A DNA stretch of 37,090 nucleotides from Myxococcota bacterium (GTDB taxonomy: Bacteria > Myxococcota_A > Bradymonadia > UBA7976 > UBA1532): positions 1-37,090 of the forward strand of contig JAHJCH010000343.1 of NCBI GenBank assembly GCA_018813065.1, written 5' to 3'. The notes under the pieces are model-generated. The model was not told the origin of the DNA and searched no databases. It saw nothing but the letters and a program-made list of their open reading frames with translations. Below are positions 7,478 through 16,383 of the stretch, in pieces; position 1 is the first letter of the stretch; each line of letters starts with the position of its first letter. The translations under genes and the position numbers were made by a program.

Positions 7478-9349
7478 CTATGGCCCCCGATTTAACCGGC
7501 CTTGCTCGATGAGCGGCAGGGCGCTGTCGCTGGGCGTGGCCACCCCAGGTGGGGCGGCGACGCGCACACGCTGGCGCCCTAAGAAGACGTCCCCGTCCGC
7601 CACGACCACCGCGCCCGGGCGAAGGTAATCAGGGGATTGGAGCGCCTTGAGGATGGAGCGGGCGAGGCCCAAGCGCAAGGCTGAACGCCAGGTGCTCGCG
7701 CGTTTATCAGGCCCCCCCTCGGGGGGCATCACCGCCCTGGGCGCGGCGGAGACGAGGTCGCCTGGCTTGAGGCGCGCCCCGCTCTGGAGGAGGCGCAAGA
7801 GCAGCAGCTCAGGGGGTTGGTCAAAGGGCGCGGCGGCGTTGATCGTGAGGTGGCGATAGTGTGGGGCGCGGCCCGGATGTGAGAAGGCCAAGAACGGCCC
7901 CGCCCGTAAAAAGCCGTCCCCCGCCCGCGCCGCCCGCCTCAGCCGCGCGGCGTCGTGGGGCGTGTGCTTGGCCAGGAAGAGGTACTCGCCTAAGGCGATC
8001 TCGACGATCTGGACATAGGCGCCGATGGCGCGGCGCGCCTCCGCCAGCGGATCGGCGGCGCGTAGGGTCGCCTCCCCCAGCGGCGCGGCCAAGATCACCC
8101 CCGCCGTCAGGCGCGCCGAGAGCAGGAACGGCGCCTCCAAGCCCAGGCGCTCAAGGGCCTCGCCCACCACCCCCCGCACGCCCCCAGGGAGCCGCTGGCG
8201 CGCCTCCAGCCGCACCAGATCAGGGCGCGTGGGCAGGAGCACCGCCCGCCCCGGCGGCCCCAGCGCCCTGGGCTCGCGGCGCTCGACGCGCTGGCCCACC
8301 GTCCACCAAGCCCCGCCTTCTTGGCTGACGGGGCTTAAGATCCGCTGCTCCGGCACGACGCGCAGGCAGCCCGGCATGGCCCGCCAGCGATCACGCGAGG
8401 CCCACAGCCGCTCCAGCGCCGCCCGGTGTGACAACAGCGCCGCCGCCTCCCCCTCGATGGGCAACGGTAAGACCTGCACGGCCTGGGGGAAGGTGCGATC
8501 GACGATCCCCCAGCGCGCGCGCACCCCGCGCGGGCCGCGCTCGCCGCCCACCTCGGCCCAGCCCAGCGACACGCGGCACGCCTCAGAGAGGCCCGCGCCT
8601 CGGTAGCGCAGCACCCGCAGCGCGGCGTGGCGCTCTAGGCGGCCGCCGAGGAGCTGGGAGGCCGTGACGGCCTTGAGCCCCGAGGCCTTGAGGTGCCCCG
8701 CTAAGCCCCCCAGCGCCGCGACGCTGGGGCAGCCCTCGCCCCCGCCCGGCAGGCGCAGGACGTCGCCGTCCACCAAGCGTCGCGCGATCTCAGCGGTCAT
8801 CAGCTCGGGGGTCGAGGGGGTGATGGAGAGGCTCCACAGCAGCACCGGCTGGCCCAACACCCCCGCCCGCCCCAGCGCCTCGATGCTCGGCGCGCTGAGC
8901 CGCCACAGCGCGGGCATCAACAACGCGCTGGGGGCCTCGGCGCGCAGCCGCGCCTCGACCTCGCCGCGCGCCTCTTGCAGCCAGCCCCGCAGCGCCTCGG
9001 CGTCGCCGTCTGGCAGGCTGGGCGCCGCTAAGCCCAGCTCATGGCCGCCCTCGGCGAGCCGCTCGAAGATCCGCCGTCGCTGTGTGTCCGGGGTCCCCGC
9101 GAGGCCCTGGGCGGAGAAGAAGAAGGTGGCCCGCAGCGGCTCCAGCCCTTCGCCCGGCGCGGCTAAGGCGTCGAGGAGGCGCTCCGTGCAGGGGCTCGGC
9201 CCCTCAAAGGTCAAGGCCACGCGGCCCGCGCCCGGCGCGCCGCGCAAATAGACATGGTGGAACACGTCCCAAGGCTGGGCAGGCGGCGCGGGCGGGCCAC
9301 AGGCCAGGGTGAGCGCGGCGAGGAGCGGGAGGCTGAGGCGGGTTTTCAT
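7478..9349 (-). CDS. NodB/polysaccharide-deacetylase-fold lipoprotein with degenerate catalytic motifs
   Basis: Lipobox LLAALTLACG; GRVALTFEGPSPCTERLLDALA...LRATFFFSAQGLAG...RRRIFERLAEGGHELGLAAPS aligns by eye with NodB motifs. Confidence 0.7.
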   Translation of the reverse strand: MKTRLSLPLLAALTLACGPPAPPAQPWDVFHHVYLRGAPGAGRVALTFEGPSPCTERLLDALAAPGEGLEPLRATFFFSAQGLAGTPDTQRRRIFERLAEGGHELGLAAPSLPDGDAEALRGWLQEARGEVEARLRAEAPSALLMPALWRLSAPSIEALGRAGVLGQPVLLWSLSITPSTPELMTAEIARRLVDGDVLRLPGGGEGCPSVAALGGLAGHLKASGLKAVTASQLLGGRLERHAALRVLRYRGAGLSEACRVSLGWAEVGGERGPRGVRARWGIVDRTFPQAVQVLPLPIEGEAAALLSHRAALERLWASRDRWRAMPGCLRVVPEQRILSPVSQEGGAWWTVGQRVERREPRALGPPGRAVLLPTRPDLVRLEARQRLPGGVRGVVGEALERLGLEAPFLLSARLTAGVILAAPLGEATLRAADPLAEARRAIGAYVQIVEIALGEYLFLAKHTPHDAARLRRAARAGDGFLRAGPFLAFSHPGRAPHYRHLTINAAAPFDQPPELLLLRLLQSGARLKPGDLVSAAPRAVMPPEGGPDKRASTWRSALRLGLARSILKALQSPDYLRPGAVVVADGDVFLGRQRVRVAAPPGVATPSDSALPLIEQGRLNRGP

Positions 9350-9393
9350 CGAGAGCGTTTATCGGAGACTCGTAGGCCAGACTCAACCTTCTC

Positions 9394-10344
9394 ATGCCTC
9401 GCCGCGATCGTCTTTACTCCGCCGCGCGCCTTGGGCAGCTTGTCCAGATGCTCGCCGCCCTGCCCGTCGCTTTGAGCTTGATGAGCCTCATCGCCCTCAC
9501 CGATCCGCCGCCCTCGCTGTCCTCGGCGGAGGTGGCGCGCCTGTGGCCCCGCTTGGCCGCCCTGACCTGGGAGGGGGCGCCCTTGGCGCGCGCGCATCAG
9601 CCACCCGAGATCGCCGCCTATGCCGCCCAGGCCGATCTCCTCCTCTGGGCGCGTCGCGTCGAGGATCGCTTGGCGCTGTGCCTCTTCGATGCCCATGATC
9701 GTCGCCTGCGCTGCGCCCCGCTGCCCCCACTCGCTGAGGTTGAGGCGCTGGATGAGGCCCTCGCCCTCCAGCTGCGTTGGTTGGTCGAGGCCCCCCCCCG
9801 CTCAGGCACCCCCTGGCCCCCCGATCCACCCTTTCCCCCTGTCGAGCGGCTCGATCCCCGCGCCTTGGCCGATCTGCGCCCCCCGCCCAGGCCACGCCCC
9901 CCACGCCGCGCCTCGTGGATCTTGCCGCAGCTCGCCCGCCCCATCGAGGCGCCCGAGGGCACCCACCTGGAGATCTCCCCCCGCGCGCCGCGCGGTCACG
10001 GTCAGCAGCTCCTCATCAGCGCCACGGCGCGTCAAGGTGAGGCGGGCTGGCTGGGCGGGCTGGATGGTCGGCTGCGCTTGACCGGCGCGCTGTGGTGGGC
10101 GACGAGCCTCCAGGCCGGGGGCGACGGGCGCGGGCTGATGATGGGGCCAGAGGTGGGCTGGGGCTTTCTCCACGCCCGCGCCCTGGGCGGCGCTTGGTCT
10201 ACGACGGGGCAGCCATATGCCCCCACGGGGGCCGTCTCCCTCTATGGCTATAAGGCTTTGGGGCGCTTCGCCTTGAGCCTCGGCGCCGATCTGAGCAGCG
10301 GCCCCTCAAGCCTCTGGCTGGGGCTGGGCTTCTTCGCCCTCTAA
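9394..10344 (+). CDS. hypothetical protein, Pro/Arg-rich linker and Gly-rich C-terminus possibly beta-barrel-like
   Basis: Long ORF with hydrophobic N-terminal segment LVQMLAALPVALSLMSLIALT; convergent and tightly spaced with the next gene. Confidence 0.55.
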   Translation: MPRRDRLYSAARLGQLVQMLAALPVALSLMSLIALTDPPPSLSSAEVARLWPRLAALTWEGAPLARAHQPPEIAAYAAQADLLLWARRVEDRLALCLFDAHDRRLRCAPLPPLAEVEALDEALALQLRWLVEAPPRSGTPWPPDPPFPPVERLDPRALADLRPPPRPRPPRRASWILPQLARPIEAPEGTHLEISPRAPRGHGQQLLISATARQGEAGWLGGLDGRLRLTGALWWATSLQAGGDGRGLMMGPEVGWGFLHARALGGAWSTTGQPYAPTGAVSLYGYKALGRFALSLGADLSSGPSSLWLGLGFFAL

Positions 10345-10362
10345 GCCCCTCAAGCCTCTGCC

Positions 10363-13300
10363 TCAAGAGCGCGGCAGATCGCCCTTCTGGGAGGGCGGCC
10401 AGCGCAGCCCCACCTCGCCCGGCCCCTCGCCTGGACGATCCCCGCGCGGCGCCGGGGTCCGCTCTGGCGCGAGGCCCACCCCGCTCTTGATCGCCGCCAA
10501 GGGCGTCGCCAGCTTCTTGGACATGGGGCGCAGCACCTTCAGCGACTTCATGGTGGCCTCGGGGGCGACCTCGCCCAGCCAGCGCTTGAAGCGCGGCTCG
10601 CTCGTCGGCTCCACGGCGGCGATCCGCCGCGTCTTCTTGCGCACCTTGTCCTGGACGCGGCGCTCCTCGTAGTACTGGCGCACCTCAAAGGCGAAGTTGT
10701 CGATCATCTCCACGTCGAGCGGATCGCCGTTGAGCGGCACGTTGAGCACCACCAAGCCCTTCTCCTCGCTGACATGGCAGTACTGAGCCTCGGCGATCTT
10801 GGCAGGCATACACTCATGCGGCCCCACCGAGACGACGCCGTGGATCTGGCCGTGCTCAAACTCGTGGATCGGGCCGCCCAAGGTCAGCACGGCCTCGCCG
10901 ATCAGGTCATCGCTGAGGTAAGGCGCGGCGGCTTGGATGGCTTGCTTGACCCGCGTCCGCTCATGCCAGTCCAGCTTGTCGGCGAACAGCTTGTAAAAGC
11001 GGTCCATCACCCCCGCTTGGATGGCGCCCGTGAGGTGGATCGAGATGGGGTTGTCGCCCTCCATCATCCGCCGCTTCTCCACGCGGACCTTCTGGAGATG
11101 GTTGGTGTACTCCAGCCACTCGTTGAAGGGCGCCATGGCCACCTTGATCCCCCGCGCCTCCAGCTTGTCGATGATAAAGTCATTGGCGAACGGGTCGAGC
11201 CGGCAGTAGATCTCGCCGACGAAGCTGACCGTGGGCAGCCGCTGGCTAAAGTCCTTCATCTCGGCGAACTCCACGGCGGCGCGCTGGAGCAGCGCGCGCA
11301 CCCCAAAGGCCTCGCCTGGGATCTCCGCCAACGCGCGGACCATGCTGCCGCCCTCCAGGCCCTCCAGCAGCTCCACCAGCGATTGGTAGTGGCGATCAAA
11401 GATGGCCTGGGCGCCGCCCTTGACGCGCTCGACGGGGCGCACGTCGTGGAGCGCCATCAGCAGGAGGTCGGCGGCGACGAAGCCCAGCCAGATCCGCATC
11501 TCCAAGTCCGCCGGCAGCCCCGCGAAGTAGTCCGAGTCGGGCGGCGAGACGACCGTGACGCGATCCTTCATCCCCAGGTGCTCAAAGACGATCTTGTGCA
11601 GCAGGTTGTAGACGCCGAACCGGCAAGGGCCGTCGGCGGTGGGCATGAAGAAGGCGAAGCGTTCGTCGCTGTCACGCTCGTCGTAGAGGCGCTGGAGCAT
11701 GGAGCCCAGCGTGATGGTGATGGGCACACACTCCTTGCCCGAGGTGTACTTGCGCCCCAGCCGCAGCGTCTCCCGATCCGGCAGCGGCAGCACCTCGGCG
11801 CGCATCCCGTCGGCGCGCAGGATGGCGGCCAGCACCGGTGAGCCCACCCCCATCGGCGGGATCTCGATCACCTCACCACGCTCGATCGTCTCGAAGATGC
11901 CCACCTTGTCTTCTTCGATGGCCGTAAACTGCGTCAACGGCAGCGCCGCGCGGGCCTGTGGGCTGAGGTTGAGATCCTCCTCGACGCAGTAGAGGAACGC
12001 CTCGACGCGCGTCTTCGTGCCCGCGTCGCCCGAGTGGCCGTCCGTCTCGATGATCGCGAAGGGCTTGCCCTGCATGATGTAGCTGAAAAAGTGCAGGTTG
12101 AAGCTGTCAGGGCCACAGGAGTAGTTGCTCGTGAACAGCGCATACACCCCCGGTGAGCGCCGAATCTGATGCGCCGCGCGCAGGTTGACCTGGCTGTATC
12201 CCCAGTAGACGTCGTGGTAGAGCGGGGCGTTGTCATGCACCCGATAACAGTCCACCGGGATGGCGATCGTGCCTTGTTCACGCAGGATGTTGGGGACGTT
12301 GGAGTTGAGCACCGTGTTGTAGATGGTGTAGCTGCGCCCCAAGACGACCACCGTGACCAGGCCTTGGGCTTGGGCAAACGCTAAGGCCCGATCGCCGATC
12401 TCCAGGCAGCGCCGCTGAAAGCCCTCTTGGGCCTGCATCGCCTTGAGGTAGGCGATCTCCCAGCCCAGCTTGACGCCCAAGGACTCCGCCAACGCCCGGC
12501 AGCTCTCGCCAAAGCGCGCTGAGGCCATGTCCCCCATGCCCATGTCAATCCTCGGGGCGAGGATCTTGGTGCGCGGCGAGAGGTTGAGCTGCGGCGCGAT
12601 CAGATCCGGGCTGGCTTGGACCATCGGGCAGGTGGTGCTGATCCGCTCGTCGCCGCTGCGCGGCAGCTCTCGCAGCATCGGCAAGAGCAGGTAGTGAGGC
12701 TTGAGCGCCGCCAGCTCGGCGGCGACGCCATGGAACATCTGTAGCGGCGCGCAGTAGGGGACGTTGGCCACCTCGATGCCGCGCTTGAGGGTCCGCTGCC
12801 CCGCCTCTTGTAAGACGTGGAGGTCAAAGCCCAGCTCGTAGATAAAGGTGGCGAAGAAGGGCGCCATCCCCTTGAGCGTGAACTCGTCGGTCATGGCCAC
12901 CAAGGGCCGCTGACGGTCGCCCCGCAGCGGATCAAGGATCTCGTTGAGGAGCTGGGCGCGCTCGCGGAAAGGGTCCGGGGCGCGATCAGGCAGCTTGTGG
13001 CTCTGCGTGCCCGCGTCGTAGAGCGCGCAGTTGCCCCCCCAGATGAACTTGCGCGTCTCGCCGCTGACCTCGACCCGCAGCCGGTCGATCTTGCAGAGGT
13101 TGCCCGGCGCGCCGCAGCCCTGGGTGGACTTGCACACGAAGCTGTCCTTGCGCTTGACCTCGGCGGTGAGGAACTCGCCGAGATCGATGGGCGTCGATAA
13201 GGTCACGTCGAGCTTGCGCGCGGCGAGGAGCCCGATCCCCAGCGCGCCGATGGTGCCCGGGTTGGGCGGGATGATCACCTGGGCGCCCGTCTGGCGGACC

Positions 13301-14940
13301 ACCGCCGCGGCCAAGGCGTCCGAGGCGAAGGGCATCCCCTGGCAGAAGATCCGCTGGCCCACCGAGCGGTTGCCTTTTACGCGGTTGAGGTAGTTTTGGA
13401 TGATGGCGTCATAGATGCCCGCGACGATGGCCGGCTGCTCCACCCCCGAGGACACCGCCTCGTCGATGATCTCGGCCATGAACACCGAGCAGTGCTGCCC
13501 CAGTGAGACGCCCCGCCCCGCCTCTAAGGCCACGTCGTTCATGTGGATTACGTCGCGGATGCCTTGGAATTTTTGCCCCTGCTCGGCGATGAAGGAGCCC
13601 GTCCCGGCGCTGCACGCCTCGTTCATCGCCGCGTCGCTGATCCGCCCCCCTTGCAGCCGGATGTACTTGGCGTCTTGGCCCCCAATCTCGAAGATGGTGT
13701 CCACCTCGGGATCAAAGAACAACGCGCCCTCGGCGTGGGCGGCGATCTCGTTGAGCACGAAGACGCGCTGGGGGCCATAGCAGATCGACATCAAGGAGCC
13801 GACGATCTCACGGCCTGAGCCCGTGGCGCCGACGGCCATCACCCGGTGGCGCTTGTTCGTCTCCTCTAAGAAGCGCGCGGTGAGGCGCTGGGCGGCGGCG
13901 ACGGGGTTGCCCTGCGTGTTGAGATAGCCCTCCCACAGCGGCGCGCGGCTGCGCGTCGAGAGCGCCACGGCCTTGGAGCCCGTTGAGCCCATGTCAAAGC
14001 CAAGGACCACGTCCTCCGAGGGCGGATCAACCGGCAGGATCTCGCGTGGCATCCGCCGGATCTGGCTCGACGCCTGGGTCAGCGCGGGGAGGAACTCAAA
14101 CTGCGCCGTCTCCTGGGGGACAAATAAGCCCTCGACGGGCGGCGGCGCGTGGCGCCCCTTGTAGGCCAGGCGCGCGGCGCCGAGGGCCTCGATAAAGCGG
14201 CCCTCCTGCGGATCGGCCTCGATGAGGCGCATCCCCTTGTCGCTGAGGAAGCGGCGGAAGTGATCGCGGATGCGATCGGCGACGGCGACGCCGCCGATCA
14301 GCAGCGTCGCCGCCGGGGAGCTGCCCGGCTTGACGAGCACCTGGACGTTCTCACACACGGCGTCATAGAGCCCCGCCAGGATGCGCGGCTGGCTCTCGCC
14401 CTTGTTGGCCAGGTGGGTCATGTCGGTCTTGAGGATCACAGGGCAGCGGCCAGAGAGCGGCGCGGGATCCGTCACCGCCGCGCAGACCTCGCTGGCCGCC
14501 TCGACGCTCAGCCCAAAGCGCTCGACGAGCTGCTGAAGGAAGTTGCCCGTGCCTTGGGAGCAGCGGGCGTTCTCTCGGTAGATCTCAGGGCCGCTGTCGC
14601 GGATCTCCAGCAGGCTGAAGCCGTGGCTGCCGATGGAGATGACCGTGCAGGGGCCCAGCTCAGGGTGCTGTTGGCGCACCCCCTCGGCTAAGGCCGCCTT
14701 GGTGGGCACGCGCTGGAGCCCCAGGAGCCGCGCCGCCCGCCCCGTCGCCGCCGCGTACTCGATGTCGGACCAGTCCAGCTCGCTGAGGAGCCGCCGCAGC
14801 GCGCCCTCCGGGTCTTTGTGGTGGGCCAGGAGCCGTCGCTCAACCCACACAAGCCCCCCTCGCTCGGGTTCATTGGATGGCGTGAGGCGGACGAGCTTGA
14901 TCGTCTCGGCGCCGAGGTCAATCCCGATGACGCTGGGCAT
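10363..14940 (-). CDS. giant acyl-CoA dehydratase activase (BcrAD/BadFG ASKHA x2 + DUF2229 + HgdB/C-like region)
   Basis: MPSVIGIDLGAETIKLVRL...; second ASKHA DVVLGFDMGSTGSKAVAL...; NEACSAGTGSFIAEQ, GQHCSVFMAE, CQGMPFASDALAAAVVRQTG; downstream GLVTVVVLGRSYTIYN, GKECVPITITLGSML, SVGPHECMPAKIAEA; SD-like GGAG before ATG. Confidence 0.93.
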   Translation of the reverse strand: MPSVIGIDLGAETIKLVRLTPSNEPERGGLVWVERRLLAHHKDPEGALRRLLSELDWSDIEYAAATGRAARLLGLQRVPTKAALAEGVRQQHPELGPCTVISIGSHGFSLLEIRDSGPEIYRENARCSQGTGNFLQQLVERFGLSVEAASEVCAAVTDPAPLSGRCPVILKTDMTHLANKGESQPRILAGLYDAVCENVQVLVKPGSSPAATLLIGGVAVADRIRDHFRRFLSDKGMRLIEADPQEGRFIEALGAARLAYKGRHAPPPVEGLFVPQETAQFEFLPALTQASSQIRRMPREILPVDPPSEDVVLGFDMGSTGSKAVALSTRSRAPLWEGYLNTQGNPVAAAQRLTARFLEETNKRHRVMAVGATGSGREIVGSLMSICYGPQRVFVLNEIAAHAEGALFFDPEVDTIFEIGGQDAKYIRLQGGRISDAAMNEACSAGTGSFIAEQGQKFQGIRDVIHMNDVALEAGRGVSLGQHCSVFMAEIIDEAVSSGVEQPAIVAGIYDAIIQNYLNRVKGNRSVGQRIFCQGMPFASDALAAAVVRQTGAQVIIPPNPGTIGALGIGLLAARKLDVTLSTPIDLGEFLTAEVKRKDSFVCKSTQGCGAPGNLCKIDRLRVEVSGETRKFIWGGNCALYDAGTQSHKLPDRAPDPFRERAQLLNEILDPLRGDRQRPLVAMTDEFTLKGMAPFFATFIYELGFDLHVLQEAGQRTLKRGIEVANVPYCAPLQMFHGVAAELAALKPHYLLLPMLRELPRSGDERISTTCPMVQASPDLIAPQLNLSPRTKILAPRIDMGMGDMASARFGESCRALAESLGVKLGWEIAYLKAMQAQEGFQRRCLEIGDRALAFAQAQGLVTVVVLGRSYTIYNTVLNSNVPNILREQGTIAIPVDCYRVHDNAPLYHDVYWGYSQVNLRAAHQIRRSPGVYALFTSNYSCGPDSFNLHFFSYIMQGKPFAIIETDGHSGDAGTKTRVEAFLYCVEEDLNLSPQARAALPLTQFTAIEEDKVGIFETIERGEVIEIPPMGVGSPVLAAILRADGMRAEVLPLPDRETLRLGRKYTSGKECVPITITLGSMLQRLYDERDSDERFAFFMPTADGPCRFGVYNLLHKIVFEHLGMKDRVTVVSPPDSDYFAGLPADLEMRIWLGFVAADLLLMALHDVRPVERVKGGAQAIFDRHYQSLVELLEGLEGGSMVRALAEIPGEAFGVRALLQRAAVEFAEMKDFSQRLPTVSFVGEIYCRLDPFANDFIIDKLEARGIKVAMAPFNEWLEYTNHLQKVRVEKRRMMEGDNPISIHLTGAIQAGVMDRFYKLFADKLDWHERTRVKQAIQAAAPYLSDDLIGEAVLTLGGPIHEFEHGQIHGVVSVGPHECMPAKIAEAQYCHVSEEKGLVVLNVPLNGDPLDVEMIDNFAFEVRQYYEERRVQDKVRKKTRRIAAVEPTSEPRFKRWLGEVAPEATMKSLKVLRPMSKKLATPLAAIKSGVGLAPERTPAPRGDRPGEGPGEVGLRWPPSQKGDLPRS

Positions 14941-15219
14941 ATGATCTCCATGTGTCCTTCGCTTGAAGGGGCCGATTCTTAGCGTTTCTTGGCGGATGTC
15001 ACCCTATTTAAGATTTTTGTGAAAAAACAGCAACTTAGAAAAGCAATATGATCAGATAATCCCAGCCCAAACGCTGTCATGTGGGCTCACTGGCTTGGAG
15101 GTAGACACAAGCGTGTATCACATCACGCCGCTCACTTGGGGCGCCTCCGCCGAGAGGTTCCCTTCTCAAGCGCGCTCGCCTATGGTGGCCGCGTCAACGC
15201 CGATGCTTTGAGGTGGTCT

Positions 15220-16383
15220 ATGTCGAGAGGTTGGTTGTTGCTCCTCAGCCTGGGGCTCTTTGGCTTTAAGCACGGCCCTCAGGTGCAAAACGTGACGGTG
15301 GATCAGGCTTGGTTTACCTGGGAGAGCGAGGGGGCGGCGACTTTTGAGCTGCGCGGCCCCGAGCGCGCAGAGACGCTGACCCCCAAGGCGCCCCCAGGCG
15401 AGATGATCAAGCTCAAGATCGATGGCCTTAAGCCCGCGCGCCGCTACACCTATACGCTCAAGGATGATCATGGCTCAGCGCAGGGGTATTTCCAGACGCC
15501 GCCGCCGCCGGGCTTCCCCTTCACCTTCGCCATCTATGGGGATAATCGCTCAGATCACCGCGCCCACGCGGCCGTGGTCAAGGCGCTGGCGGCCATCGAG
15601 CCCGACTTGGCGCTGAACACCGGCGATCTGGTCGCGCGCGGCGGGCGGCTGGATGAGTGGGGCATCTTCTTTCGGATCTCTAAGCCCATCATGGAGATCG
15701 CGCCGCTGTATCCCATCTTGGGCAACCATGACTTAGACGGGGCAGGCCAGCCCGCTTACTTTATGCGCTTCTTCGCCCTGCCCCAGCCGCGCACATACTA
15801 TGCGTTTTCTTGGGGTAACGTGCGCTTCCTCGGGCTCGATACGGAGGTGCAGATCAGCGATGGTCACGGGATGGACGCCGCGCAGCTTGCGTGGGCGTTG
15901 GCGGAGGTCAAGCGCGCTGAGGCTGATCCGCAGATCGATCACATCATCGCCTTCGCTCATCAAGGCCCCTTCAGCGGTAACCCCCGGCGTCACGGGAACC
16001 TCGCCTTTCAGCCACAGCTGCGCGCGCTGCGCGCTGAGGGCTTGGATCTCATCGCCAGCGGTCATGATCACTTCTATGAGCGAGGTGTCGCGCCTGATGG
16101 CTTGGTGTATATGGTCGTCGGCGGCGGCGGCGCGCCGCTCTACGCCACCAAGGGGCCAGGGGACTACGGCGATCACGTCGCCTTGAGCAGCCGCACGATC
16201 TATAGCGTGGTGCGCGCCCGCGTGGCGGGGCCGGTGATGCACCTCTGCGCCGTGGACATCAAGAGCCAGCCCTTTGATTGCTTCAGCCTCAGCGCGGCAG
16301 CGGCCCCAGCAGCGTCCTCGACGCCTCCACCGTCGCCCCCTCCAGCGCCGTCACCGACGCCCCCGACGCCCGCCCCGCGCTGA
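15220..16383 (+). CDS. calcineurin-like metallophosphoesterase (purple acid phosphatase-like, N-terminal FN3-like domain)
   Basis: FAIYGDNRSDHRAHAAVVKAL, ALNTGDLVARGG, YPILGNHDLDG, IIAFAHQGPFSG, DLIASGHDHFYERG; likely start MSRGWLLLLSLGLFG within ORF 15079..16383. Confidence 0.88.
   Translation: MSRGWLLLLSLGLFGFKHGPQVQNVTVDQAWFTWESEGAATFELRGPERAETLTPKAPPGEMIKLKIDGLKPARRYTYTLKDDHGSAQGYFQTPPPPGFPFTFAIYGDNRSDHRAHAAVVKALAAIEPDLALNTGDLVARGGRLDEWGIFFRISKPIMEIAPLYPILGNHDLDGAGQPAYFMRFFALPQPRTYYAFSWGNVRFLGLDTEVQISDGHGMDAAQLAWALAEVKRAEADPQIDHIIAFAHQGPFSGNPRRHGNLAFQPQLRALRAEGLDLIASGHDHFYERGVAPDGLVYMVVGGGGAPLYATKGPGDYGDHVALSSRTIYSVVRARVAGPVMHLCAVDIKSQPFDCFSLSAAAAPAASSTPPPSPPPAPSPTPPTPAPR

Noticed and set aside
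10774-11841. 355-aa ORF antisense to the activase
   Set aside because: His/Asp/Leu/Gln-rich composition characteristic of shadow ORFs; no domain recognised
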